64,000 bases of DNA from positions 1,364,001 through 1,428,000 of the forward strand of contig OZ257260.1 in assembly GCA_965279735.1 (NCBI GenBank), given 5' to 3'. Under the pieces are notes generated by a model. That model was not told the origin of the DNA, made no database searches, and was given only the letters and a program-made list of their open reading frames with translations. The stretch comes from CAIUGU01 sp965279735. GTDB taxonomy: Bacteria; Pseudomonadota; Gammaproteobacteria; Steroidobacterales; Steroidobacteraceae. This document shows positions 24,504-33,418 of the stretch, piece by piece. The position numbers and the translations under genes are program-made. Within the stretch, counting starts at the first letter, position 1, and each line of letters starts with the position of its first letter.

Positions 24504-26429
24504 TCATACCTCCAAAGTAGTCCGGCCGCGGCTCGCGACTTCACGGTCAAGTTTCCCGGCGAGGACATCGAGTGTCATCACGCCGAGATCCTTGCCGCTG
24601 CGCGTGCGTACGGCCAGAGAGTTTGATCCTGCTTCACGATCACCGGCTACCAGCAGGTAGGGGACGCGCTGCAGAGTGTGTTCGCGAATCTTAAAGCCCA
24701 CCTTCTCGTTCCGCAAGTCTGTTTCTACGCGAAACCCCTGATTTTTCAGGAATTCACCAGCCCGGGTCACGTAATCGGCCTGGGTATCCGTGATGTTCAT
24801 GAGCACGGCCTGCGTCGGCGCAAGCCAGGCCGGGAAGTGACCGGCATGCTCTTCGATTAGGATGCCGATGAAACGCTCCAGCGATCCGAAGATCGCCCGA
24901 TGCAGCATCACGGGCACCTGCTTCGAGCCATCCTGGGCGATATAGGTCGCTCCGAGGCGGCCCGGCATGGAGAAATCGACCTGCAGGGTGCCGCATTGCC
25001 AGGTCCGGCCAATGGAATCCTTCAGGGTGAATTCGATCTTGGGGCCATAGAAGGCGCCCTCGCCTTTCTTTTCTTCCCATGGCAATTGCCGGCTGTCGAG
25101 GGACAAGGCCAGCGCTTCTTCGGCCCGGTCCCAGACGTCATCGGCACCAATCCGGTTGGCCGGCCGCGTCGCGAGCTTGTATGTGAGGTCCTTGAAGCCA
25201 AAGTCCTCATACACGGCGTGCAGCAGATCGATGAAGGCGATGGCCTCTGTCTGGATCTGGTCCTCCATGCAGAAGATATGGGCGTCGTCCTGCACGAAAC
25301 TGCGAACCCGCATCAGCCCATGGAGCGCACCCGAGGCTTCATTCCGGTGACACGAGCCGAATTCGGCCAGCCGATACGGCAGGTCGCGGTAACTCTTGAT
25401 GCCCTGATTGAACACCTGAATGTGGCACGGGCAGTTCATCGGCTTCACGGCATACAGCCGCTTTTCCGATTCGGTAATGAACATGTCGGCGTGGAAGTTT
25501 TCCCAATGGCCGGATTTTTCCCATAAGGAACGGTCGACGAGCTGCGGCGTGCGGATCTCGCGATAACCGTTGTTCCGCCAGAGCTCGCTCATGTACTGCT
25601 GGATGATCAGATACAGCCGCCAGCCTTTCTCGTGCCAGAACACCATGCCTGGCGCTTCTTCCTGCATGTGGAACAGGTCGAGCGCCCTGCCCACCTTGCG
25701 GTGGTCGCGCTTCTCGGCTTCCTCCAGGCGCGTGAGATAGGCCTTGAGGCTCTTCTCGTCGGCCCAGGCTGTGCCGTAAATGCGCTGGAGCATTTCGTTC
25801 TTCGAATCGCCCCGCCAATAGGCGCCAGCGACTTTCATCAGCTTGAAAGCTTTCAGCTTCCCCGTGCTCGGCACGTGCGGACCGCGGCAGAGATCCACCC
25901 AGTCGGACTGGCCGTACAGGCTGATGCTCTCCCCGGCGGGAATGCTGGAGATGATTTCCGCCTTGTAGAGCTCGCCCTGATCCTTGAAGAACTGGACGGC
26001 TTCATCGCGCGGCATTACTCGACGCAGCACCTTGTGATCGGCTTTCGCCAGCTCCATCATCCGCGTCTCGATGGCGACGAGGTCTTCGGGAGTAAACGCA
26101 CGCTGGTAGGCGAAGTCGTAATAGAAGCCGTCTTCGATTACGGGACCGATGGTGACCTGTGCCTCGGGAAACAGCTGTTTGACCGCTTGGGCGAGCAGAT
26201 GGGCTGTCGAGTGGCGGATGACTTCAAGGCCGGCAGGATCGCGGTCGGTAACGATCGCGACTTCCGCATCGCCGTCGATGAGATAGGAGGTATCGACCAG
26301 GCGGCCGTTCACCCGCCCGGCCAGTGCGGCCTTGGCAAGGCCGGCACCGATCGAGGCCGCGAGCTGGGCAACGGTCACCGGCTCCTCAAACTCGCGCTTG
26401 CTGCCGTCGGGCAGCGTGATGATCGGCAT
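24504..26429 (-). CDS. thrS: Threonyl-tRNA synthetase
   Basis: The 641-residue enzyme has a TGS domain (1-60), the editing domain with HSTAHLLAQAVKQLFP, a class II core with MNCPCHIQVF (zinc Cys), a motif 2 region near AEFGSCHRNEASG, motif 3 HRAIFGSLERFIGILIEEHA, and the C-terminal anticodon-binding domain. Its stop is 3 bp from the infC start. In E. coli, thrS represses its own translation through a leader; the leader here is occupied by repeat DNA. Confidence 0.98.
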   Translation of the reverse strand: MPIITLPDGSKREFEEPVTVAQLAASIGAGLAKAALAGRVNGRLVDTSYLIDGDAEVAIVTDRDPAGLEVIRHSTAHLLAQAVKQLFPEAQVTIGPVIEDGFYYDFAYQRAFTPEDLVAIETRMMELAKADHKVLRRVMPRDEAVQFFKDQGELYKAEIISSIPAGESISLYGQSDWVDLCRGPHVPSTGKLKAFKLMKVAGAYWRGDSKNEMLQRIYGTAWADEKSLKAYLTRLEEAEKRDHRKVGRALDLFHMQEEAPGMVFWHEKGWRLYLIIQQYMSELWRNNGYREIRTPQLVDRSLWEKSGHWENFHADMFITESEKRLYAVKPMNCPCHIQVFNQGIKSYRDLPYRLAEFGSCHRNEASGALHGLMRVRSFVQDDAHIFCMEDQIQTEAIAFIDLLHAVYEDFGFKDLTYKLATRPANRIGADDVWDRAEEALALSLDSRQLPWEEKKGEGAFYGPKIEFTLKDSIGRTWQCGTLQVDFSMPGRLGATYIAQDGSKQVPVMLHRAIFGSLERFIGILIEEHAGHFPAWLAPTQAVLMNITDTQADYVTRAGEFLKNQGFRVETDLRNEKVGFKIREHTLQRVPYLLVAGDREAGSNSLAVRTRSGKDLGVMTLDVLAGKLDREVASRGRTTLEV

Positions 26430-26466
26430 TGACCGGTTTCCGTGCTTTAAAAATCGAGAGGGTCGG

Positions 26467-26542
26467 TGCGGCTAAAGGCCGCTCTTGCCCTCTACTTTTC
26501 TCTTTGCCAATCCAAAGAGAAAAGTAGCAAAAGAGTAAAGAT
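26467..26542. repeat. Hairpin repeat, copy C, directly 3' of tRNA-Val
   Basis: A 15-bp perfect stem CTACTTTTCTCTTTG-ccaatc-CAAAGAGAAAAGTAG lies at 26492-26527, followed by CAAAAGAGTAAAGATTGG, which abuts the CCA end of the tRNA. A small GCGGC/GCCGC stem is at 26468-26482. It belongs to the same family as copies B and D. Confidence 0.75.
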
Positions 26543-26617
26543 TGGTGCGCGCGACAGGGATCGAACCTGTGACCCCCACCATGTCAAGGTGATGCTCTAC
26601 CGCTGAGCTACGCGCGC
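26543..26617 (-). tRNA. tRNA-Val (GAC)
   Basis: A 75-nt cloverleaf: acceptor GCGCGCG/CGCGCGC, D-arm GCTCAGCGGTAGAGC, anticodon stem TCACC/GGTGG with loop TTGACAT (anticodon GAC), and T-arm ACAGG-TTCGATC-CCTGT. CCA is encoded. Confidence 0.97.
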
Positions 26618-26633
26618 TAAAAAAGGGCCGCAA

Positions 26634-26662
26634 AGGATACCGGCGGGGTTGCGGCGAAGCAA
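26634..26662 (-). promoter_or_regulatory. Promoter of tRNA-Val
   Basis: On the minus strand TTGCTT and TATCCT are separated by 17 bp, with the -10 ending 17 bp before the tRNA 5' end. The hexamers each match the sigma-70 consensus at four positions. Confidence 0.5.
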
Positions 26663-26671
26663 GGATGGCAG

Positions 26672-26872
26672 CACCTCACCCGCTCAGCCGCCCTCTCCAG
26701 CGTGGAGAGGGCACTCCTTGAAAGACCTTGGCGTTGAATCCTAAAGGTCCTTGGGTACTGAAAGGCCCGCGGATCCTGAAAGGCCCGCGGATCCTGAAAG
26801 ATCCTTGCATCCCGATGGAGGCATCTCTACCTCTCCCTTTGGGAGAGGTCGCACGGAGTGCGGGTGAGGGCT
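26672..26872. repeat. Intergenic repeats between uvrB and tRNA-Val
   Basis: No gene is present. CTGAAAGGCCCGCGGATC occurs twice in tandem (26758-26775, 26776-26793) with a partial third copy. CCTCTCCC-ttt-GGGAGAGG at 26831-26848 is followed by GGTGAGGG-type DNA, and a related stem (CCCTCTCC-agcgt-GGAGAGGG) lies near 26692-26711. The last hairpin follows the uvrB stop and may end its transcript. Such CCCTCACCC/CCTCTCCC blocks are common intergenic repeats in proteobacteria. Confidence 0.65.
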
Positions 26873-28907
26873 AAACACCTGCTATCCCCAGCTCCACTTT
26901 TCGCAGTAGCTGGATGTCGTCGCGAAGCTTCGCGGCCTCTTCGAAATTGAGGTCGCGGGCGTGCTTAAACATCTGCTGTTCCAGCTTCTTGATTTGACGC
27001 ACCGCCTGTTCCGGCGTGAGGCTGCGGTAGTCCGGCTTGATGGCCGTGATCTTGGTCCGACCACCCTCGGCAGACCGCGCCCCTTCCATGACATCGGTGA
27101 TCGATTTCTTGATTCCGATTGGAGTAATGTTATTTAACTTATTGAATTCCAACTGCTTGTTTCTGCGACGCTCGGTCTCATCGAGCGCCCGCTGGATGGA
27201 GCCCGTCATCTTGTCGGCATAGAGGATGGCCCGACCGTTGAGATGGCGGGCGGCGCGGCCAATGGTCTGGATCAGCGAATTCTCGGAACGCAGGAACCCT
27301 TCCTTGTCGGCATCGAGGATGGCGACAAGTGAAACTTCAGGCATATCCAGCCCTTCGCGCAGCAAGTTAATGCCAACCAGTACATCGAACTTGCCGAGGC
27401 GCAGGTCGCGAATGATCTCGGAGCGCTCAACGGTTTCGATATCGGAGTGGAGATACCGGACCTTCACCCCGTGTTCATCCAGGTATTCGGTAAGGTCCTC
27501 GGCCATGCGCTTGGTCAACGTGGTGATCAACACCCGCTCATCGCGTTCGACCCTCAGCTTGATCTCGGACAGCACATCGTCGACCTGGGTGCGGACCGGC
27601 CTGATTTCGACCTGTGGATCGACCAGACCCGTAGGACGTGCGACCTGCTCCACCACCTGCCCCGAATGCTGGGCCTCATAGTGACCGGGCGTTGCGGACA
27701 CAAAGATCATCTGGGGCGCGAGCTTTTCCCATTCATCGAAGCGCAACGGCCGGTTGTCGAGCGCTGAAGGCAGACGGAACCCGAATTCGACGAGGGTTTC
27801 TTTCCGCGACCGGTCGCCTTTGTACATGGCCCCCAGTTGCGGGATGGTCTGGTGGCTCTCATCCACAACCAGCAGCGCATTGCTCGGCAGGTAGTCATAC
27901 AGACAGGGAGGCGGCTCACCTGCTCCGCGACCCGAGAGATACCGCGAGTAGTTTTCGATGCCGTTGCAGTAGCCCACTTCCTTCATCATCTCGAGATCGA
28001 AACGGGTTCGCTGCTCAAGACGCTGGGCTTCAACGAGCTTGCTGGCCCCCTTCAGCTCCTGCAGGCGATCCGCCAGTTCCGCGCGAATGCCGTCGAGCGA
28101 CGCCACGAGCCGGTCCTTGGGAGTGACGTAGTGGCTTGAGGGATAGACAGTGAGCCGAGGTACTTTACGCAGCACCTCCCCCGTCAGCGGGTCGAAAAAC
28201 AGCAACTGCTCGATCGCGTCATCGAACAGCTCGACGCGGACCGCCTCACGCTCCGATTCCGCCGGGAAGATGTCGATGATGTCGCCCCGAACGCGATACG
28301 TGCCCTGCGTGAGCTCGATTTCGTTCCGGGTGTACTGCATGTCCGCGAGGCGGTGCAGCAGCTTGCGCTGGTCAAGTTTGTCGCCTCGAACCAGGTGCAA
28401 CACCATCTGCAGATAGATCTCGGGATCGCCAAGGCCGTAGATCGCGGACACCGTCGCCACGATGATCGAATCCGGGCGCTCGAGCAGCGCCTTGGTGGCG
28501 GACAGACGCATCTGCTCGATGTGTTCGTTGATGGACGCGTCCTTCTCGATGAAGGTGTCCGAGGCCGGCACGTAGGCTTCCGGCTGGTAATAGTCGTAGT
28601 AGGAAACGAAGTACTCGACGGCGTTGTCGGGGAAGAATTCCTTGAACTCGCCGTAAAGCTGGGCCGCCAGCGTCTTGTTGTGCGCCAGCACCAGCGTGGG
28701 ACGCTGAACATGCTGGATGACATTGGCGATCGTGAAGGTTTTGCCCGATCCCGTGACCCCCAGCAGGGTCTGGTGGGTCAATCCGGACTCGAGACCGTCG
28801 ATCAGGCTCGCGATCGCGGTCGGCTGGTCGCCCGCAGGCTTGTAATCGGACACCAGCCGGAAGCGAAATTCGTCAGCCTGGGGTCTTTTCGGTGCAGTTC
28901 GTGCCAT
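26871..28907 (-). CDS. uvrB: Excinuclease ABC subunit B
   Basis: The 678-residue helicase-like protein has Walker A LLGVTGSGKTFT, the beta-hairpin YYDYYQPEAYVP region, DESH-type Walker B (LVVDESHQTIPQL), QTIGRAARHLNGRAILYADK and a C-terminal UvrC-binding UVR motif (EQQMFKHARDLNFEEAAKLR). UvrB verifies damage in nucleotide excision repair. Divergent aspC lies across a structured 290-bp element; the element's terminal repeat supplies AGAGG 7-8 bp before the uvrB ATG, so its insertion touches the ribosome binding site. Confidence 0.98.
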   Translation of the reverse strand: MARTAPKRPQADEFRFRLVSDYKPAGDQPTAIASLIDGLESGLTHQTLLGVTGSGKTFTIANVIQHVQRPTLVLAHNKTLAAQLYGEFKEFFPDNAVEYFVSYYDYYQPEAYVPASDTFIEKDASINEHIEQMRLSATKALLERPDSIIVATVSAIYGLGDPEIYLQMVLHLVRGDKLDQRKLLHRLADMQYTRNEIELTQGTYRVRGDIIDIFPAESEREAVRVELFDDAIEQLLFFDPLTGEVLRKVPRLTVYPSSHYVTPKDRLVASLDGIRAELADRLQELKGASKLVEAQRLEQRTRFDLEMMKEVGYCNGIENYSRYLSGRGAGEPPPCLYDYLPSNALLVVDESHQTIPQLGAMYKGDRSRKETLVEFGFRLPSALDNRPLRFDEWEKLAPQMIFVSATPGHYEAQHSGQVVEQVARPTGLVDPQVEIRPVRTQVDDVLSEIKLRVERDERVLITTLTKRMAEDLTEYLDEHGVKVRYLHSDIETVERSEIIRDLRLGKFDVLVGINLLREGLDMPEVSLVAILDADKEGFLRSENSLIQTIGRAARHLNGRAILYADKMTGSIQRALDETERRRNKQLEFNKLNNITPIGIKKSITDVMEGARSAEGGRTKITAIKPDYRSLTPEQAVRQIKKLEQQMFKHARDLNFEEAAKLRDDIQLLRKVELGIAGV

Positions 28908-28910
28908 TCA

Positions 28911-29200
28911 GGAACCTCTGATTGACCTGTACGCGCTCGGCGTTGCGTCTCCAATCGCCTGATGCGAGGCGCAGTCCGCAGGCCATATGCCGATATGGGC
29001 AAGGGCTGTAACGACGCAGCGGGCGATTGGAGGCGCAACCCATAAAATGATGAATTCATTCGTTAATTGGGACGGGATTCATTTCGTCCATGGCAGCGTT
29101 GCTTCTCCCTTGAGTACGCCGGGTACACAGCGGTCGGCGCGCCTCGCCCTGGACGAAATGACTCGCCGTCGCGAGTGTGTACAGGTCAATCAGAGGTTCC
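28911..29200. repeat. Structured ~290-bp repeat element, copy 1
   Basis: The element fills the uvrB/aspC divergent gap. Its ends (28911-28932 and 29179-29200) are 22-bp perfect inverted repeats. An inner 18-bp stem pairs 28942-28959 with 29022-29039 (one G-U). A third stem pairs CATTTCGTCCA (29080-29090) with its complement at 29150-29160. Small stems CCATAT/ATATGG (28983-28998) and GTAC/GTAC (29114-29126) lie within. About 90 percent identity to copy 2 at 60546-60840 is estimated by eye. It has no transposase. It could be a non-autonomous mobile element or a structured RNA. Confidence 0.85.
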
Positions 29201-29264
29201 CAATTGGAAGTTGGGGGCGATGGCACTAAAATGCGCCGTCCTTATTTCCCCGAGGGTGTGCGTC

Positions 29265-30461
29265 GTGAGTCTATCAGTTTCGCGCCGAGTCCAGAGCGTC
29301 AAGCCATCCCCCACTGTCGCGCTGACAGGCCGGGTCGCCCAGCTCAAGGCAGAGGGCCGGGACATCATTGGCCTCGGAGCCGGTGAGCCCGATTTCGATA
29401 CACCAATCCACATCGCCGACGCCGGTGTTGAAGCCATTCGCAAAGGCTTTACGCGCTATACGCCCGTCGAAGGCAATGCCGATCTCAAGGACGCGATCAT
29501 CGGGAAATTCAAGCGCGAGAATGGCATCGACTACAAGCGCAACCAGATCATCGTTTCGACTGGCGCCAAGCAGACTATCTATAATCTGGTTATGGCGACG
29601 ATCAATCCCGGTGATGAAGCCGTGATTCCCGCGCCGTACTGGGTGTCGTATCCCGACATGGTCATGCTTGCGGATGGCATTCCTGTCATGCCGTATGCAG
29701 GTCCTGAGCAGGGCTACAAGATCACGCCCGAACAGCTTGAGGCGGCGATCACTCCCAAGACGCGGCTGTTCATTCTCAACAGCCCGAGCAACCCGACCGG
29801 TGCGGCGTACACCAAAGCCGAATTGCGCGCACTGGGCGATGTGCTGGTCCGTCATCCGCAGGTCATCATCTGCACGGACGACATGTATGAGCACATCTAC
29901 TGGGCGCCAGAGCCGTTCGCGAGCCTGCTGACGATCTGCCCCGAACTCTATGACCGCACCGTCACGACCAACGGCGTATCCAAGGCCTATGCCATGACCG
30001 GCTGGCGCATCGGTTACTGCGGCGGACCCGTAGAACTCGTGAGCGCGATGTCTATCATCCAGAGCCAGAGCACCTCTAATCCTTCATCGATTGCACAGAA
30101 GGCCGCGACAGTCGCACTGAACGGCGACCAGGCCTGTGTGCGCGAGATGAACAAGCACTTCAAGGCTCGTCACGATTACCTCGTTGCGGGCTTGAACAAG
30201 CTCCCGGGCGTGTCGTGCCTGCCAGGCGCCGGCACGTTCTACGCGTTCGCCAATATCGAAAAGGCGATCAAGCTGCTCGGCGTGAAAGACGACAATGCCT
30301 TTGCCGAACACCTGCTGACTCACGGCGGTGTGGCCGTGGTTCCGGGATCCGGCTTCGGCGCTCCGGGCCACATGCGCCTGTCGTTCGCTTGCAGCCTGGA
30401 AACTCTGGAAGAGGCGCTGAAGCGGATCGACAAGGCATTGAAGACGGCCCAGGCTGCTTGA
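29265..30461 (+). CDS. aspC: Aspartate-type aminotransferase (class I, PLP-dependent)
   Basis: The 398-residue enzyme has GLGAGEPDFDTP, the PSNPTGAAYTK substrate loop and the PLP-Lys motif SKAYAMTGWRIGY. It transfers amino groups between aspartate-type donors and 2-oxoacids. GTG 29265 is the start: GAGGG is about 9 bp upstream and SLSVSRRVQSVKPSPTVAL is the family N-terminus. The open frame reaches back to 29067 inside the repeat element, which is not coding. It ends at an intrinsic terminator. Confidence 0.96.
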   Translation: MSLSVSRRVQSVKPSPTVALTGRVAQLKAEGRDIIGLGAGEPDFDTPIHIADAGVEAIRKGFTRYTPVEGNADLKDAIIGKFKRENGIDYKRNQIIVSTGAKQTIYNLVMATINPGDEAVIPAPYWVSYPDMVMLADGIPVMPYAGPEQGYKITPEQLEAAITPKTRLFILNSPSNPTGAAYTKAELRALGDVLVRHPQVIICTDDMYEHIYWAPEPFASLLTICPELYDRTVTTNGVSKAYAMTGWRIGYCGGPVELVSAMSIIQSQSTSNPSSIAQKAATVALNGDQACVREMNKHFKARHDYLVAGLNKLPGVSCLPGAGTFYAFANIEKAIKLLGVKDDNAFAEHLLTHGGVAVVPGSGFGAPGHMRLSFACSLETLEEALKRIDKALKTAQAA

Positions 30462-30485
30462 AAACAGGTTGAATCGCCGATGACA

Positions 30486-30515
30486 CAGGCCGCCTTCGAG
30501 GCGGCCTGCTTTTTT
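30486..30515 (+). terminator. Rho-independent terminator after aspC
   Basis: CAGGCCGCC and GGCGGCCTG pair around TTCGA and are followed by CTTTTTT. It separates aspC from the DUF4153-like gene, whose ribosome site starts right after the T-run. Confidence 0.9.
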
Positions 30516-30531
30516 GCGGGAGACTTCTTGC

Positions 30532-32373
30532 GTGAATGAAACGGGCACTTCGCGATCGCCCCGCCTGACGCCCCTGGTGCTCATCCTGCTCGCGGCAGTT
30601 GTCCAGGGCTGGGCGCTCTACGGACTGCATCTCTCGCTCAACGATGAGCAATGGCTTGCCACCCATCCACCCCTGCTGCTCGCTCTCTATACGATTGCAC
30701 TTTTCGTTCCCACCACACTGCAGTTGCTGTCGGAACATGCGGGCAATCGTCTTCTCTGGTTGTTTGTCGTCGGGCTCGGCCTCCTCTTCGGCTACTTCGG
30801 CTGGCACCACGGCTTGATAGTCAGTGAGCACTCGCTGGTCGACGGTTCTTTCGAAGGCGCCGAGTTAGGCGCCCCCCTGGTCGTCCTGTGGTTGATGCTG
30901 CTGCCTTTTTTAGCGACCCGCATGCGCCGGGGCAAGTGGTCAGCCGATTACCCTGATTTCTTCACCACTGCCTGGCGAAACAAACTGCTGCTGGCTGAAG
31001 CGGCGCTCTTCACCATCGTCTTCTGGCTGCTGCTCGCCTTGTGGGCAACGCTGTTTGGGCTGCTGAATATCGATTTCTTCCAGGAGCTATTTCGCGAACC
31101 GATTTTCATCTATCCGGTGACAGCGCTCGTCTTCGGGCTGGCCCTGTATCTCATCGGCTCCGTTGAGCGGTTTGTAGGTGTGGTGCTTGAGCAGATCCTG
31201 GGACTGTTCAAATGGCTCGCCGTCATTGCCGGCCTCATCCTGGTCCTGTTCTCGATTGCCCTGATCTTCAAGCTGCCGGGACTCATAGGTTCCGGGGTTC
31301 GCATCATCAATGCGGCCTGGCTCCTCTGGCTGGTAGCAGTGATGATCCTGCTGCTGAACGCTGCGTATCGCGATGGTTCAGGGGCACGCCCTTATCCGGC
31401 AATCATTGCAGCTACCCTGCGCTATATCGTGCCTGCAATGTTGCTGGTGGCATTGGTGGCGCTGTATTCCCTCGGTGTGCGGATTTCAGAATACGGGCTG
31501 ACGACGGGGCGCTTCTGGGCTGTCATCGTTTCCGTTGCAGCGCTCGCATACGCTGGCGGCTATTCATTCAGCGCCTTCAGGCCGGGCGTCTGGATGGGCG
31601 GAATGGGGCGCATCAACGTAAGTGTCGCCGTCGGGCTGATGATAGTCATTGGCCTCGCAATGACGCCCATTCTTTCTCCCTATCGACTGGCCGCGAACAG
31701 CCAGTACGCACGAATTGTCGAGGGAAGGGCTATCGAGCCTGTGGAAACGTCGGAACGTCAGGGCCGGCTGGATGACAGTTACCGCGTCCTGCGCTTCGAC
31801 ATGGGCCGGTATGGGCGCGACAGGCTGCAAACGCTCGCCGAACTCAAGGATCATCCGGAAGCGGAACAGATCCGGGATCGGGCGAAGGTGGCGCTCAATC
31901 TCGACAGCCGCTGGGCACCCGCAACTGGAATGCCGCTCGATGTCGAGCGAATCGAGATTTTTCCCGCAGGACGAATACTGGAACCCGGCTTGCTCGCATT
32001 GTTGAACGCGACAGCGCCAGATGGGGGCAATCCGGCGCTAGTGGCGGCACCGGTCTTCGGCTGCTCAAAGAACGATCTGCCCTGTGCCGGCCTGTTTGTC
32101 GACCTGGACGCCGATGGCGTCGATGAATTCGTGCTGTTCACGCGAAGCGCGATGTCATTCGTTTTCGTGAACAGCGACGATACCTGGTCGCGTGCACCGG
32201 ATATCTATCTGCCCGCCAACGGTGCTGTAGAGCAACTCGTGGAAGCCCTGCGTAAAGGTGACTTTGGCACCGAAGCCAGCCGCTATCGGGACCTGCGGAT
32301 CGGCGACCGGGTGTACCAGATCAATGGCGGCCAAGGTTTGCGCGTGATCCCGCCGACTGCAGGCGCCCAATGA
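30532..32373 (+). CDS. DUF4153-like integral membrane protein
   Basis: The 613-residue protein has about ten hydrophobic segments in its first 390 residues (LTPLVLILLAAVVQGWALYG, and others) and a soluble C-terminal 220 residues. YSFSAFRPGVWMGGMGRINV before the last membrane helix is the pattern seen in DUF4153 proteins. Function is unknown. GTG 30532 is preceded by GCGGGAG with 9-bp spacing; a TTG at 30514 lies in the preceding terminator and is not used. Confidence 0.85.
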   Translation: MNETGTSRSPRLTPLVLILLAAVVQGWALYGLHLSLNDEQWLATHPPLLLALYTIALFVPTTLQLLSEHAGNRLLWLFVVGLGLLFGYFGWHHGLIVSEHSLVDGSFEGAELGAPLVVLWLMLLPFLATRMRRGKWSADYPDFFTTAWRNKLLLAEAALFTIVFWLLLALWATLFGLLNIDFFQELFREPIFIYPVTALVFGLALYLIGSVERFVGVVLEQILGLFKWLAVIAGLILVLFSIALIFKLPGLIGSGVRIINAAWLLWLVAVMILLLNAAYRDGSGARPYPAIIAATLRYIVPAMLLVALVALYSLGVRISEYGLTTGRFWAVIVSVAALAYAGGYSFSAFRPGVWMGGMGRINVSVAVGLMIVIGLAMTPILSPYRLAANSQYARIVEGRAIEPVETSERQGRLDDSYRVLRFDMGRYGRDRLQTLAELKDHPEAEQIRDRAKVALNLDSRWAPATGMPLDVERIEIFPAGRILEPGLLALLNATAPDGGNPALVAAPVFGCSKNDLPCAGLFVDLDADGVDEFVLFTRSAMSFVFVNSDDTWSRAPDIYLPANGAVEQLVEALRKGDFGTEASRYRDLRIGDRVYQINGGQGLRVIPPTAGAQ

Positions 32374-32409
32374 CTGGTCGCCTGCTCTGCAGAAGCCTCA
32401 AGCACTCTT

Positions 32410-33285
32410 TCAGAACCGCCCGGAATTGAAATCCTCGAACGCCTGCATGATTTCCTCGCGGGTATTCATCACGAAGGGTCCATAGCGCGCGACAGGCTCA
32501 TTGAGCGGCCTGCCTGCAACGAAGATCAACCGCGTCGGGGCAGCTCCCGCAGCTACCTTGAACCGATTGCCCTTCCCCAATACAGCTAGATCACCCCGCG
32601 CCAGCGGCTTGCGGTCGGTACCTACTTGCGCAGCGCCTTCATATACGTACGCAAACGCGTTGTGGCCGGCTGGCAGAGCGGTTTCAAACTCCGCATTTGA
32701 GCCAAGCTGGATGTCGAAATAGACCGGCTCGGTGGCAACCGCTGCGACCGGTCCGACTATGCCGTTCAATGTTCCAGCCAGAACGCGCACATGCACGCCC
32801 TGCCCCGAATCGACTTCCGGAATGCTTTCGGGTGCGATGTCCTGATACCGGGGCTTGGTCATCTTGTCACTACCGGGGAGGTTCACCCACAGCTGGAAGC
32901 CCCACATGAGACCGTCTTCCTGCTCGGGCATCTCCGAATGCACGATGCCCCGGCCGGCGGTCATCCACTGCACGCTGCCGGGGACTAGCAGACCACTGTT
33001 GCCCTGATTGTCTTTATGCCGCATGCGACCCGCGAGCATGTAGGTGACAGTCTCGAAGCCACGGTGAGGATGATCCGGGAAGCCCGCAATGTAGTCGCCA
33101 GCAGAATCCGAGCGGAATTCATCCAGCATCAGGAACGGATCAAGATCCGCCAAAGCTGCCGTGCCAATGACCCGGGTGAGCTTGACGCCTGCCCCATCGC
33201 TGGTGGGCTGCCCGCGGACGGTTCTCAGCACCGATCGAACGGTGTCTGCCTGGGCGTTGAGTAATGTCTCTGGTGCGCTGGCCAT
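32410..33285 (-). CDS. Pirin-family protein
   Basis: The 291-residue bicupin has the pirin N-terminal signature FPDHPHRGFETVTYMLAGRM and, after it, the metal-binding GRGIVHSEMP. The C-terminal cupin is LPAGHNAFAYVYEGAAQVGT. Bacterial pirins include quercetin dioxygenases and redox-linked regulators; the substrate is unknown. It is convergent with the DUF4153-like gene and divergent from the GFA-type gene. Confidence 0.95.
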   Translation of the reverse strand: MASAPETLLNAQADTVRSVLRTVRGQPTSDGAGVKLTRVIGTAALADLDPFLMLDEFRSDSAGDYIAGFPDHPHRGFETVTYMLAGRMRHKDNQGNSGLLVPGSVQWMTAGRGIVHSEMPEQEDGLMWGFQLWVNLPGSDKMTKPRYQDIAPESIPEVDSGQGVHVRVLAGTLNGIVGPVAAVATEPVYFDIQLGSNAEFETALPAGHNAFAYVYEGAAQVGTDRKPLARGDLAVLGKGNRFKVAAGAAPTRLIFVAGRPLNEPVARYGPFVMNTREEIMQAFEDFNSGRF

Positions 33286-33418
33286 GGGGCACTCCGGTCA
33301 AGAGGAACGGGTTAGCTAGGCTTTATGGTCCCACGGCGCGGAAATTCAAGCCATACCCGCATGGACAACGGGACCGCTTTGGGCACACACTTTTCGCATC
33401 GTTTTGCGGAGGTGCGTG

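Noticed and set aside
26758..26793. CRISPR array
   Set aside because: The two 18-bp copies are directly adjacent, without spacers, and no cas genes are present.
28987..29229. Open frame inside repeat element copy 1, matching one in copy 2 (60624-60821)
   Set aside because: The shared peptide arises from shared DNA. Differences between copies keep stems, not codons, and no ribosome site is seen.
29067..29264. 66-codon N-terminal extension of aspC
   Set aside because: It lies mostly in the repeat element; GTG 29265 with GAGGG gives the normal family N-terminus.
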